A DNA stretch of 64,000 bases from Actinoallomurus sp963799975 (GCA_963799975.1 CAWCZF010000002.1:620001-684000), one strand, 5' to 3'; shown: positions 25,004 through 33,472, numbered from the stretch's first letter. The notes: a model not told the origin generated them from the sequence alone. Numbers and translations: made by a program.

Positions 25004-25936
25004 TCAGTCCTCTCCGCGGGGCCGCAGCGTCCGCATGTACGCGAGCGCGATGACGATCGAGGACAGGAAGACCAGGACGGCCGCCGCGGTGCCGGGCGCG
25101 AAGTTCAGCTCGCTGATCCGCACCGTCTTGTAGACGTAGGTGGACAGCGACTCCAGCTGCCGGTCGCTCATCACCCAGAACAGGTCGTACACGCTCCACG
25201 CCTCAAGGGTCCGGAACAGCAGCGCGACCAGGATCGCGGGCTTGAGCAGCGGCAACGTGATCCGCCAGAACCTCACCAGCGGTCCCGCCCCGTCCATGAG
25301 CGCGGCCTCGGTCAGCTCGCCCGGGATGGTCTGCAACCCGGCGAGGAGCAGCAGCGTCATGAACGGCGTGCACTTCCAGACGTCCACACCGATCGAGGCG
25401 ATCATCAGGGAGTGCTGGTCCGACAGGATCGAGCCGCCGCCCGCCCCGACGAGGCGCGCGAGGTAGGGCACGACGCCGATCTGGTCCTGGAGCATCAGCC
25501 GCCACATCAGCGCGGACACCACGACCGGGAACGCCCACGGCACGAGCACCGCGGACCGTACGAGGCCGCGGGCGCGGAAGCCGCGGTTCAGCACCAGCGC
25601 CGCACCGAGCCCGAGGCCGAACTCCAGCACGACGCTGGCCACGGTGAACACGACCGTGTTGACGGTGGCGGTGGCGAAGGCGGGGTCGCGCAGGAGGGCG
25701 CGGTAGTTGGCCAGGCCGTCGTACGGGCCGGTCTGCTCGATGCCGGCGGCGTGCACGCTGAGGTAGAGCGTGTAAAGCACCGGGACCAGGGCCACGACGC
25801 CGACCAGCAGCACCGCGGGCGACAGCATCGCCAGCGCGATCCGCCCCTCCGAGCGTGCGGACCGGGCGTGCCGGGACCGGCGTACGGCGGTCATCGTGAC
25901 GGGGCGTCCCGCGAGTCTGGAGGCTCTCATGGACAT
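25004..25936 (-). CDS. Carbohydrate ABC transporter permease (MalF type)
   Basis: A 310-residue membrane protein with six helices after a basic, Arg-rich N-terminus, and the EAA motif LTEAALMDGAGPLVRF. The ATG at 25936 overlaps the end of the glucosidase gene by 10 bases; ATG at 25930 would make a 4-base ATGA overlap and ATG at 25894 is a third option. It forms the importer with the MalG-type permease and the binding protein. Confidence 0.92.
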   Translation of the reverse strand: MSMRASRLAGRPVTMTAVRRSRHARSARSEGRIALAMLSPAVLLVGVVALVPVLYTLYLSVHAAGIEQTGPYDGLANYRALLRDPAFATATVNTVVFTVASVVLEFGLGLGAALVLNRGFRARGLVRSAVLVPWAFPVVVSALMWRLMLQDQIGVVPYLARLVGAGGGSILSDQHSLMIASIGVDVWKCTPFMTLLLLAGLQTIPGELTEAALMDGAGPLVRFWRITLPLLKPAILVALLFRTLEAWSVYDLFWVMSDRQLESLSTYVYKTVRISELNFAPGTAAAVLVFLSSIVIALAYMRTLRPRGED

Positions 25937-27609
25937 ACGCCGCCCCCCGTCGCGTCCGCGACCACTCCCTCGTCCGGGCCGAGGTCGAGCACGGACTCGG
26001 CCGCGCCGTTCGCTCGCGCCGGGTCGGTGGACAGGACCACGCGGGCCGCGACGTGCAGCGGGACCTTCACCGGCTCACTCGTCAGGTTCAGCGCGATGAT
26101 CTTGTGGTCGGGGCCCTGCCGCCGCTCGTACAGCAGGCAGCCGTCCGGGGCGTGCAGGCCGCCGTAGTCGCCGCCGAGCAGCGCGGGGCTGTCACGGCGC
26201 AGGACGATGAGCGCGCGGTAGAGGGCGAGCAGCGACGCCGGGTCGCCGAGCTGGGCGGCCACGTTGATCGTCGCGGCCTCCTCGCTGATCGGCAGCCACA
26301 GGTCCGCGGGCGCGGCCGTGGAGAACCCGGCGTTCGGCTCGTCGTTCCAGGGCATCGGCGTACGTATCGGGTCGCGTGACACGCCGCCGGGCGTGAAGCC
26401 GAACGCGTCGCGCCAGCGGTCGCGCGGCACCGGCTGGTCGCGCAGGCCGAGTTCGTCGCCGTAGAAGAGGATCGGCGTGCCGCGCAGCGTCAGCAGCAGC
26501 GTCGCGGCCACCCGTGCCTGGGCCGGGCCGAGGCGGGTGGCCAGGCGCGGCCGGTCGTGGTTGCCGAACGCGAGGATCGGCCAGGCGCCCTCGGGCAGCG
26601 CGGCGTCCAGGTCGGCCAGCTCGCGTGCCAGGTCGGCGGCGTTCCACGGCGTCTCGATGAGGCGGAACGCGAACGGGAGCTGGATCTCATCCAGGTCGGC
26701 GCCGTAGTAGCGCGCCCAGTCCGCCCATCCCATGGCCTCGATCTCGGCGACCAGGACCCGATCCTCGTACTCGTCCGCGACCGCGCGTATGCCGCGCAGC
26801 ACGGCGTGCGTGTCCGGGTGCAGCCGGTCGTAGATGTGCAGCTGGGAGCCGAAGTCGGCGTGCTGGACGTCGTACGGGTTGCTCTCGGCGGTCTCGCGTA
26901 CGGGGTTGTCGCGCAGTTCGGGGTCCTTCATGAGCATGTGCGCGACGTCGATGCGGAAGCCGTCGACGCCGCGGTCGAGCCAGAACCGCAGGACGTCGTG
27001 CATGGCCGCCACCACCTCGGGGTTGCGCCAGTTGAGGTCCGGCTGCTCCTTGAGGTGGGAGTGCAGGTAGTACTGGCCGGTGGCCGGGTCGAGCTCCCAG
27101 ACCGATCCGCCGGCCTCGCTGGTCCAGTTGTTCGGCGGCGAGCCGTCCGGCTTGGCGTCGCGCCAGATGTACCAGTCGCGTTTCGGGTCCGCCCGCGACG
27201 AGCGGGACGCGACGAACCAGGGGTGCTGGTCGGACGTGTGGTTGGGCACGTAGTCGGCCAGGACCCGCACCCCGCGACGGTGGGCCTCGGCGAGCAGCTC
27301 GTCGAAGTCGGCGAGGGTGCCGAAGACCGGCTCGATGTCGCGGAAGTCGCTGATGTCGAAGCCGCCGTCGAGCAGCGGCGACCGGAAGCACGGGCTCAGC
27401 CAGACGGCCGTGACGCCGAGCGTGCCGGCCAGGTAGTCCAGCGACCGGGTCAGGCCACGCAGGTCGCCGATCCCGTCGCCGTCGCCGTCGCGCAGGCTCG
27501 CGAGGTGGTTCTCATAGAAGACGCCGGTGCGCCACCACGGCACCGCCGCCCGTGCCGGTTCGGCACCGGGCGCGAGCAGCTCCTGGGACCGTCCGGTTGG
27601 GGCGTTCAT
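25927..27609 (-). CDS. Glycoside hydrolase family 13 alpha-glucosidase
   Basis: 560 residues of the oligo-1,6-glucosidase/alpha-glucosidase type. The (beta/alpha)8 barrel begins YENHLASLRDGDGDGIGDLRG. Conserved regions: ADYVPNHTS, GFRIDVAH with nucleophile D221, VAEIEA with acid/base E289, and FGNHDRPRL with D352. No signal peptide, so it acts in the cytoplasm on the sugar imported by the downstream ABC transporter. First gene of the six-gene minus-strand operon (to 20776), divergent from the GntR gene. Exact linkage specificity cannot be read. Confidence 0.93.
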   Translation of the reverse strand: MNAPTGRSQELLAPGAEPARAAVPWWRTGVFYENHLASLRDGDGDGIGDLRGLTRSLDYLAGTLGVTAVWLSPCFRSPLLDGGFDISDFRDIEPVFGTLADFDELLAEAHRRGVRVLADYVPNHTSDQHPWFVASRSSRADPKRDWYIWRDAKPDGSPPNNWTSEAGGSVWELDPATGQYYLHSHLKEQPDLNWRNPEVVAAMHDVLRFWLDRGVDGFRIDVAHMLMKDPELRDNPVRETAESNPYDVQHADFGSQLHIYDRLHPDTHAVLRGIRAVADEYEDRVLVAEIEAMGWADWARYYGADLDEIQLPFAFRLIETPWNAADLARELADLDAALPEGAWPILAFGNHDRPRLATRLGPAQARVAATLLLTLRGTPILFYGDELGLRDQPVPRDRWRDAFGFTPGGVSRDPIRTPMPWNDEPNAGFSTAAPADLWLPISEEAATINVAAQLGDPASLLALYRALIVLRRDSPALLGGDYGGLHAPDGCLLYERRQGPDHKIIALNLTSEPVKVPLHVAARVVLSTDPARANGAAESVLDLGPDEGVVADATGGGVCP

Positions 27610-27727
27610 GGATTACGGACCTCCGAAGGTGGGTCGCGAAACTGTCCGCGACGGGGGACGTTACCGAGTCCTTGCAGGTAGGGCCGTCGACTGTGACGTG
27701 AGCCACGACATTACACTCCAATTGGTG

Positions 27728-27739
27728 ATTGTCAACAAT
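27728..27739. promoter_or_regulatory. GntR-type operator candidate
   Basis: ATTGTCAACAAT is a perfect 12-bp palindrome in the AT-rich divergent region between the GH13 operon and the GntR gene. The TTGT/ACAA half-sites fit the general site of FadR-subfamily GntR proteins, so this is the probable control site of the locus. Confidence 0.6.
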
Positions 27740-27813
27740 TGTCCGATGACTGTCTACTATGCGAGGATGACGGCGCTCGACCAGGACGTCGGGCACGACG
27801 AGAGAGGACCTTC

Positions 27814-28467
27814 ATGGCCGGCCGTACGCTCCCCCGCGTCCCCCAGGACTCACGCCGGCAACGGGTCGCCGACATCCTCCGCGAGGCGATCATCAGCGGC
27901 GAGCTGCGCCCCGGCGACCGGCTGGTCGAGCTGGAGCTGTCCGCGCAGCTCGGCACAAGCCGCGGCCCGATCCGCGAGGCCCTGCGCCAGCTCGAACAGG
28001 AGGGCCTGGTGGTCAGCCAGGCGTACCGCGGCACGATGGTGGCCGAGATCTCCCAGGAGGAGATCGAGCAGGTCCTCGTGCCGACGCGACTGGTCATCGA
28101 GCGGTTCGCGTTCCGCATCGCGATGCCGCTGCTCACCGAGGCGGACTTCGCCGCGCTGCGGTCCTTCGTCGGCGAGATGCGCGCGGCGGCCGACGCCGAC
28201 GACGCCGAGGCGATGGCCGACGCCGACCTGCGGTTCCACGAGCTGGTCATCGAGCGATCGGGGCAGACGCACTGCCTCCAGCTCTGGCGGACCATCCAGC
28301 CGAGGGTCCGCGCCTACTTCCGCCGCGACGCGCCCGGCCACGCCGACCACTACGCCGTGGCCGAGCAGCACGCCGGCCTGATCGAGACGCTCGCCTCGGG
28401 CGACGCGGACCGCCTCGCCGCCGCCGTGGACGAGCACATACACACCCATCTGGACGACGCGCCATGA
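27814..28467 (+). CDS. GntR-family regulator, FCD (FadR) subfamily
   Basis: 217 residues from the ATG at 27814 (after GAGAGGACC). The winged helix is at residues about 10-75 (ADILREAIISGELRPGDRLV, SRGPIREALRQLEQEGLV). The FCD effector domain follows, with acidic and His residues for a metal (DLRFHELVIERSG, AEQHAGLIETL and DEHIHTHL). FCD regulators usually sense organic or sugar acids, fitting the enolase-superfamily pathway. It overlaps the SDR gene by 4 bases and is divergent from the GH13-ABC operon. Confidence 0.92.
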   Translation: MAGRTLPRVPQDSRRQRVADILREAIISGELRPGDRLVELELSAQLGTSRGPIREALRQLEQEGLVVSQAYRGTMVAEISQEEIEQVLVPTRLVIERFAFRIAMPLLTEADFAALRSFVGEMRAAADADDAEAMADADLRFHELVIERSGQTHCLQLWRTIQPRVRAYFRRDAPGHADHYAVAEQHAGLIETLASGDADRLAAAVDEHIHTHLDDAP

Positions 28468-29219
28468 GGACCGTGCTGGTGACCGGGGCGGCCTCGGGGA
28501 TCGGCCGCGCGGTCGCGCTGCTCGCCGCCGAGCGCGGCGCGCGCGTGGCGGCGCTCGACCTGGACGAGGCGGGCCTGACCGGCCTCGGCCCCGCCGCGGT
28601 CCCGATCCGCTGCGACGTCTCACGTGAGGACGACGTGCGCCGTGCCTTCGCACGCGCCGCCGAGGAACTCGGCACGCTCGACGGCGTGTTCGCCAACGCC
28701 GGCATCGAGATCAACGCCCCGGCGCACGAGATGGCCGCGGACGACTGGGCGCGCGTCCTGTCGGTGAACCTGACCGGCGTCTTCCTGACCTGCCGCCACG
28801 CCCTGCGCGCCATGATCGGCGGCGGCGGTTCGATCGTCGCGACCTCCTCGCCGTCGGCCTTCGTCGGGCACGCCGGCGGCGGCAACACGGCGTACGGCGC
28901 GTCCAAGGGCGGCATCTCGGCGATGGTCCGCTCCCTGGCCATCGACTACGCGCCGCACGGCATCCGGGTGAACGCCGTCGTGCCCGGCGCCACCGACACG
29001 CCGATGCTGACCACCGGCGTCCCGGCCGAGGACCGCGAGGCCGCGCGCGCCGCGATCCGCGCCGACGCGCGCGAGCAGGTGCCGCTCGGCCGCGCCGCCG
29101 ACCCCCGCGAGGTGGCACAAGCCGTGCTCTGGCTGCTCTCGTCCGAGGCGTCCTACGTCACCGGATCCCACCTCGTGTGCGACGGCGGCCTGCTCGCCAA
29201 GAGCGCCAACACCTTCTGA
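28464..29219 (+). CDS. SDR-family NAD(P)-dependent oxidoreductase
   Basis: A 251-residue classical SDR: TGAASGIG cofactor motif (residues 7-14), FANAG (NNAG equivalent), catalytic Ser in VATSSPSAF and YGASK (about residues 148-152), and the usual GSHLVCDGG C-terminus. It overlaps the GntR stop (ATGA) and precedes the transducer-like gene. It probably oxidises a sugar or sugar acid in the same catabolic route as the divergent operon. Confidence 0.92.
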   Translation: MRTVLVTGAASGIGRAVALLAAERGARVAALDLDEAGLTGLGPAAVPIRCDVSREDDVRRAFARAAEELGTLDGVFANAGIEINAPAHEMAADDWARVLSVNLTGVFLTCRHALRAMIGGGGSIVATSSPSAFVGHAGGGNTAYGASKGGISAMVRSLAIDYAPHGIRVNAVVPGATDTPMLTTGVPAEDREAARAAIRADAREQVPLGRAADPREVAQAVLWLLSSEASYVTGSHLVCDGGLLAKSANTF

Positions 29220-29233
29220 GAGGACGTGCCGCC

Positions 29234-29626
29234 ATGACCATCGGCGTCCACACCTGGGTCATCGCCGACTGCTGGATCCCGCCGGGCAGCACCGGCCCTG
29301 AGCCGGACATGACCAGCCACGACACGGTCTGCATCCTGAACGCGGGCGACACCGCGGCCGACGTCGCACTGACGCTCTACTTCACCGACCGCGAGCCGGC
29401 CGGCCCGTACGCGCTGCACATCCCGGCGCGGCGCACCCACCACCAGCGGTTCAACGACCTGGAGAGCCCCGCCCCGGTGCCGGTCGGCACGGACTTCTCC
29501 TGCGTCGTACGCTCCAGCGCGCCGGTCGTGGTGCAGCAGACCCGGCTCGACTCGCGCCAGGCCGCCAACGCCCTGCTGTCCACGATCGCCTTCCCGGTGC
29601 CGTCGGCGGACGGCCCGCGGGCGTAG
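29234..29626 (+). CDS. Sensory-rhodopsin-transducer (ASRT) superfamily protein
   Basis: The 130-residue all-beta protein resembles the Anabaena sensory rhodopsin transducer family: IGVHTWVIADCWIPPGSTG at the start, DTVCILNAGDTAADVALTLY, then a RRTHHQRFNDL segment and VQQTRLDSRQA near the end. That superfamily is predicted to bind small molecules, and members are often linked to carbohydrate genes. Here no rhodopsin is present. It sits 14 bases after the SDR gene in the sugar locus, so a sugar-binding or enzyme-accessory role is more likely than photosensing. Confidence 0.8.
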   Translation: MTIGVHTWVIADCWIPPGSTGPEPDMTSHDTVCILNAGDTAADVALTLYFTDREPAGPYALHIPARRTHHQRFNDLESPAPVPVGTDFSCVVRSSAPVVVQQTRLDSRQAANALLSTIAFPVPSADGPRA

Positions 29627-29660
29627 CACGGCAATTCGCCCGCTGTTCTGGCAAAGGGGC

Positions 29661-30097
29661 GGTAATCATCTGCGCCCGTCTCGCCCGGCGGGTGCGACGG
29701 GCGTACGGCCGCGGGGTAGGCCAGCGGTATCCGTCCCCGCTTGGACGGCCCCGACGGCGAGGAGCGCGATGGACCACCGCAAGCCCGTACGCAGAGGCGC
29801 CCTGATGATCCTGCTGGCGACCGTCGTCGTGGGCGGGCTGCCGTCACACGCGGGCGCGGCCCTGGTCTCCGACGGGTCCGGCAACGGCAACGGGCACCAC
29901 AACCGGAACTCGGTCGCGGTGAACGACCCGACGTGGGTCCGGGGCATCCAGCACGTCATCAACGTCAACGTCGACGGAAACACCCCCACCCAGGTCGCGT
30001 TCTGCCGCCGCTGGTTCCGGCACTGCCGGATCTCCCAGCACATCAACGCGTACGGCCGCTAGCCCGTCCGGGCTTGGCCACGGCACGGTAATAATCT
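29661..30097 (+). promoter_or_regulatory. Shared upstream box GGTAAT(C/A)ATCT before two paralogues
   Basis: GGTAATCATCT at 29661-29671 and GGTAATAATCT at 30087-30097 lie 108 and 97 bases before the start codons of the first two members of the small-protein cluster. The flanks differ, which points to a conserved control or promoter element rather than simple duplication. The feature spans both copies; the sigma factor or regulator is unknown. Confidence 0.45.
29769..30062 (+). CDS. Small secreted Asn/His-rich two-cysteine protein, paralogue 1
   Basis: 97 residues. A Sec signal peptide (KPVRRGALMILLATVVVGG, cleavage near HAGA-A) precedes a short mature domain: GNGNGHHNRN, PTWVRGIQHVINVNVDG, then AFCRRWFRHCRISQH. 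The same pattern recurs in the next two genes (GNG-x-N-x-N; PTxxxGxQxxxNxNxxG; AxCR…CxIxQ), so they form one family. No known domain is recognised. Two cysteines 7 residues apart suggest a disulfide or metal site. ATG start after GGCGAGGAGCGCG. Confidence 0.75.
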   Translation: MDHRKPVRRGALMILLATVVVGGLPSHAGAALVSDGSGNGNGHHNRNSVAVNDPTWVRGIQHVINVNVDGNTPTQVAFCRRWFRHCRISQHINAYGR

Positions 30098-30183
30098 CCT
30101 CGACCATCACGATCTTGGCGTCGGCGCGGGTAGCCCCCCATCTGCAAGTGCGCACGTCCCCGACGCACAAGGGGTCCTGAGGA

Positions 30184-30708
30184 ATGATTCACCACCTTGT
30201 CGCCGTATCCACGGCGATGCTGCTCCGCGACGGCGGCCACCACCACTACGGGAACGGCCACCACAACCGGAACATCGTCTCGACGCACAGCCCCACGCAC
30301 AACCGCGGCTACCAGCACACGAGCAACACCAACGCGGGCGGCACCAACCCGGTGCAGAACGCGCTCTGCCGGCACGTCACCGTCTGCCACATCAGCCAGC
30401 AGGTGACCATGGTCCTGCCGTCACCGCCGGCCGCGCCCGTGGCCGAACCCGTGACGGAGCCGGTCGCCGAGCCCGCGCCGGAGCCCGTCGTCGACTCCGC
30501 GTCCCTGCCGGAGCCCGTGCCCGAGCCCGTGACGCGGGTCGAGACGCTGCCTGCGCCGGCCGTGCCGCCGAGACCTCGCGCGACGATCGGCCCGCTGCGA
30601 CCGCTCGCGCCGCAGCCCGTGCTGCGATTCGGGCCGTTCCTCTGCCTGGACTCACACGGCTTCCTGGTCATGGGCGGCGGGGGCGTGCCCCTCGTCTCCT
30701 TCGGCTGA
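30184..30708 (+). CDS. Small probably exported family protein with Pro/Glu/Val-rich tail, paralogue 2
   Basis: 174 residues. The N-terminus (IHHLVAVSTAMLLRDGG) is only a weak signal peptide. The family domain follows (YGNGHHNRN, SPTHNRGYQHTSNTNAGG, ALCRHVTVCHISQQ). Unlike its neighbours it continues with a Pro-Glu-Val repeat (PVAEPVTEPVAEPAPEPV) that would be extended and could span the cell wall, and ends in a hydrophobic Gly-rich stretch (LCLDSHGFLVMGGGGVPLV). ATG after GTCCTGAGGA. The next gene starts 3 bases after its stop. Confidence 0.7.
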   Translation: MIHHLVAVSTAMLLRDGGHHHYGNGHHNRNIVSTHSPTHNRGYQHTSNTNAGGTNPVQNALCRHVTVCHISQQVTMVLPSPPAAPVAEPVTEPVAEPAPEPVVDSASLPEPVPEPVTRVETLPAPAVPPRPRATIGPLRPLAPQPVLRFGPFLCLDSHGFLVMGGGGVPLVSFG

Positions 30709-30711
30709 GCC

Positions 30712-30966
30712 ATGAGAGCCGTCCTGCTCGTGGCCTTCGCCCTCGGGCTCTGCGTGGCCGCGCAGCCGCGAGCGTACGGCGACCAGAACCACAACGGGAA
30801 CGGCACCGGCAACCACAACGCGTTCTCCATCCGCAGCCCGACCCGCAACAGCGGCGTGCAGTCCATCTCCAACGCCAACGCCGGCGGTGTCACCTCCAGC
30901 CGCAACGCCCTCTGCCGGTGGCACCGGCACTGCCACATCCACCAGGCGGGCTACTGGCTCCCCTGA
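30712..30966 (+). CDS. Small secreted Asn/His-rich two-cysteine protein, paralogue 3
   Basis: 84 residues with a clear signal peptide (RAVLLVAFALGLCVAAQPRAYG) and the family domain: NGNGTGNHN, SPTRNSGVQSISNANAGG and NALCRWHRHCHIHQ, ending GYWLP. It is in an operon with paralogue 2. Its 3' end overlaps the convergent Gfo/Idh/MocA gene by 16 bases. Function unknown; small secreted Asn/Gly-rich beta-prone proteins in actinomycetes often coat hyphae or bind metals, but neither is shown. Confidence 0.75.
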   Translation: MRAVLLVAFALGLCVAAQPRAYGDQNHNGNGTGNHNAFSIRSPTRNSGVQSISNANAGGVTSSRNALCRWHRHCHIHQAGYWLP

Positions 30967-32000
30967 TCGACGGCGTACACGACGCCGCCGTCACGGCGCT
31001 CGGGCACGACGCGTACGGCACGTCCCTCGCGCCAGGACAGGCCGGCGGCGGTGGCCAGGTCGAAGGCGGCCAGCGCGTCCAGCCCGGTGACCGCGGGCGC
31101 GGTGTCCTCGCGCACGCACCGCGCGAACGCCTCCAGCTCCGCCGCGTACGCCAGCGGGTAGCGCTCCTCGAAGTCGCGGCTGATCCCGTACGTCGCGCCG
31201 GCCGGCGTCAGCCACCGGTAGTCGCGGTGCTGCGGCCGGTCGATCCGCACGGTCGCGCGCTCGCCCATCACCTCGGTCGAGCACTCGTAGCCGTAGCCGG
31301 CGGCCCGGCTGTTGTCGATCACTCCCAGCGCGCCGCTCTCGAACCGCAGCACGACCACGGCGGTGTCGATGTCGCCGATGTCGCGGATGCCCGCGTCCGC
31401 GATGGCCGAGCCGTACGAGCTCACCTCGACGATCTCACCGACCATCCAGCGCGCGGTGTCCAGGTCGTGGATGGTCATGTCCACGAAGAAGCCGCCCGAG
31501 CCGGCCAGGTACTCCACGGGCGGCGGCCTCATGTCCCGCAGTGAGGTGCGGAACAGGTACGGCTCGCCCATCTCGCCCGCGTGGATGCGTTCCGCCGCCG
31601 CCACCCAGTCGGGGTCGTGGCGCCGGTGGAAGCCGACCTGGAACCGCACGCCGGTCGCCGCGACCGCCTCCACGGTGCGTACGGTCGTCGCGCGGTCGAG
31701 GGCGATCGGCTTCTCGCAGAAGACGTGCTTGCCGGCCCGCGCGGCGCGTACGGCGAGGTCGCCGTGCGTGGCGGTCGGGGTGGCCACGGCGACCGCCTCG
31801 ACGGTGGAGTCGCCCAGCACGTCTCCGACGTCGGCGGTCCACGGCACGCCGAACTCCTCACCGGCCCCGGCGGCCATGCGCGGGTCGGAGTCGGCGACGA
31901 CGGCGAGTTCGGCCGAGCGGCAGCGCGCCGCCAGGTTTCCGGCGTGGATCCGGCCCATCCGCCCCAGGCCGATCAGGGCGACTCGCACCTTGGCTCTCAT
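30951..32000 (-). CDS. Gfo/Idh/MocA-family oxidoreductase (inositol-dehydrogenase-like)
   Basis: 349 residues from the ATG at 32000 (after GGAGCCGG). NAD-binding motif VALIGLGRMGRIHAGNLA, then the EKPI motif (HVFCEKPIALD, catalytic Lys), GFHRRHDPDW and the DMTIHDLDTARWM segment with the Asp/His pair typical of myo-inositol 2-dehydrogenases. It probably oxidises inositol or a related sugar. It is a single gene, not in the GH13 operon, but lies within the sugar region. Confidence 0.9.
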   Translation of the reverse strand: MRAKVRVALIGLGRMGRIHAGNLAARCRSAELAVVADSDPRMAAGAGEEFGVPWTADVGDVLGDSTVEAVAVATPTATHGDLAVRAARAGKHVFCEKPIALDRATTVRTVEAVAATGVRFQVGFHRRHDPDWVAAAERIHAGEMGEPYLFRTSLRDMRPPPVEYLAGSGGFFVDMTIHDLDTARWMVGEIVEVSSYGSAIADAGIRDIGDIDTAVVVLRFESGALGVIDNSRAAGYGYECSTEVMGERATVRIDRPQHRDYRWLTPAGATYGISRDFEERYPLAYAAELEAFARCVREDTAPAVTGLDALAAFDLATAAGLSWREGRAVRVVPERRDGGVVYAVDQGSQ

Positions 32001-32254
32001 CCGGCTCCTCGCGTCGCGGGCACGCGTACAGGCTGCCAGGCGAGGCGACCGGCCGCAGCCGCACGTGCCCCGGCGTCGGGTCAAGACGCGGCGGACCCCG
32101 GGCCGGCGCGGGTTCCGATGTAGGCCATCCGCGGATCGGCGGTGTCCCGCGCCGCCGCCGGGGGTTAGCGTGGCCGCAACACGGGCTGGGCGCCCGAGCG
32201 TGCTGTTCGCCGAGCCGTCCCGGCGCCCCGGGGACACGTCGCGGGGAGGCGCGG

Positions 32255-33469
32255 GTGAGGCATTCGCTCTTCGTCCTGCTCGCCGCCAACGCCCTCTCCC
32301 TGACCGGCAACGTCCTGTCGATGCTGGCCGTGCCGTGGTTCGTGCTGGAGACGACGGGCAGCGCGGCGCGTACGGGCCTCGCGGCGTTCGCCTCGACGCT
32401 GCCGGTGGTGATCTCGGCGACGTTCGCCGGTGTGCTGATCGACCGGCTCGGACTGCGGAGTTCGAGCGTGCTGTCCGACCTGGTCAGCGGGCTCATCGTG
32501 CTGGCGATCCCGACGATGTACCTGACCGCCGGCCTCTCGTACGAGCTGCTGCTGACGCTGCTGTTCACGCGCTGGCTGCTCGCGACACCGGGCGAGACCG
32601 CACGCGAGGCCCTGATCCCGGACCTCGCCGAGCGCGCGGGGTTCACGATGGAGCGGGCCACCGCCGCGTACGACGGCGCGTACCGCGGGGCCAAGATGGT
32701 GGGCGCGCCGCTCGCCGGGGTCCTCATCGTGTGGCTGGGCCCGACCACGCTGCTGTTCGTCGACGGCGCGTCGTTCCTGCTGTCGGCGGCGCTGATCCGG
32801 CTGGGCGTCCCCCGCACGGCACGCCGCGGACCCGGCCTCGGGACGTACCGCGACAGCCTCACCGAGGGCGTTACGTTCCTGTGGCACGACCGGCTGCTGC
32901 GCTCCGCGGTCGCGATGGTGCTGGTCACGAACCTGCTCGACACCGGGCTGGGCCAGGTGCTGCTGCCGCTGTACGCGCGGGACGTGAGCCATGACCCGCG
33001 CGCGTTCGGCCTGCTCGTGGGCGCGGTCGGCGCGGGCGCGGTGGCCGGCACCATCGCGTACGGCGCCATGGGCGCGCGCTTACCCCGGCGGATGACGTTC
33101 GCCCTGTGCTTCCTGATCGCGGGCGTGCCGCGCACCGTCGTGCTGACCGCCTCCATCCCGCTGGGCTACACCCTGGCCGTCACGACAGTGTCGGGTTTCG
33201 CCGCCGGCGCGATCAACCCGCTGCTCGGAGTCGTGGAGTTCGAGCGCATCCCGACCCGCCTGCGCGCGCGTGTCCTGGGCAGCATGACCGCGGGCGCGTA
33301 CGCGGGGATGCCGTTCGGCGGCCTGCTGGCCGGCGCGCTGACCGAGCTCACGAACCTCAGGGCGACCCTCGCCGTCTTCGCCGGCGTCTACCTGGTCGCC
33401 GCCATCCCGCCGTTCGCCGGCCACGCCTGGCGCGAGACGGGACCGCCCGCGGACACCGAGCGCGCGTGA
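32255..33469 (+). CDS. MFS transporter
   Basis: 404 residues with about 12 transmembrane helices: first helix FVLLAANALSLTGNVLSMLAVPWFVL, the loop 2-3 motif GVLIDRLGLRSS (MFS motif A-like) and a matching loop in the second half (GARLPRRMTF). It resembles the enterobactin exporter/MFS_3-type branch. GTG start at 32255 after GGGGAGG. Substrate unknown. A very strong hairpin lies just after the stop. Confidence 0.88.
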   Translation: MRHSLFVLLAANALSLTGNVLSMLAVPWFVLETTGSAARTGLAAFASTLPVVISATFAGVLIDRLGLRSSSVLSDLVSGLIVLAIPTMYLTAGLSYELLLTLLFTRWLLATPGETAREALIPDLAERAGFTMERATAAYDGAYRGAKMVGAPLAGVLIVWLGPTTLLFVDGASFLLSAALIRLGVPRTARRGPGLGTYRDSLTEGVTFLWHDRLLRSAVAMVLVTNLLDTGLGQVLLPLYARDVSHDPRAFGLLVGAVGAGAVAGTIAYGAMGARLPRRMTFALCFLIAGVPRTVVLTASIPLGYTLAVTTVSGFAAGAINPLLGVVEFERIPTRLRARVLGSMTAGAYAGMPFGGLLAGALTELTNLRATLAVFAGVYLVAAIPPFAGHAWRETGPPADTERA

Positions 33470-33472
33470 ATC

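Noticed and set aside
30421..30560. Pro-Glu-Val repeat as a DNA-level tandem repeat or CRISPR-like array
   Set aside because: The repeat is only at the protein level with variable codons and no spacers.
29769..30966. Interpretation of the three small proteins as chaplins or ribosomal-peptide precursors
   Set aside because: The chaplin motif is absent and no RiPP-modifying enzyme is adjacent; the likeness is in size and composition only.
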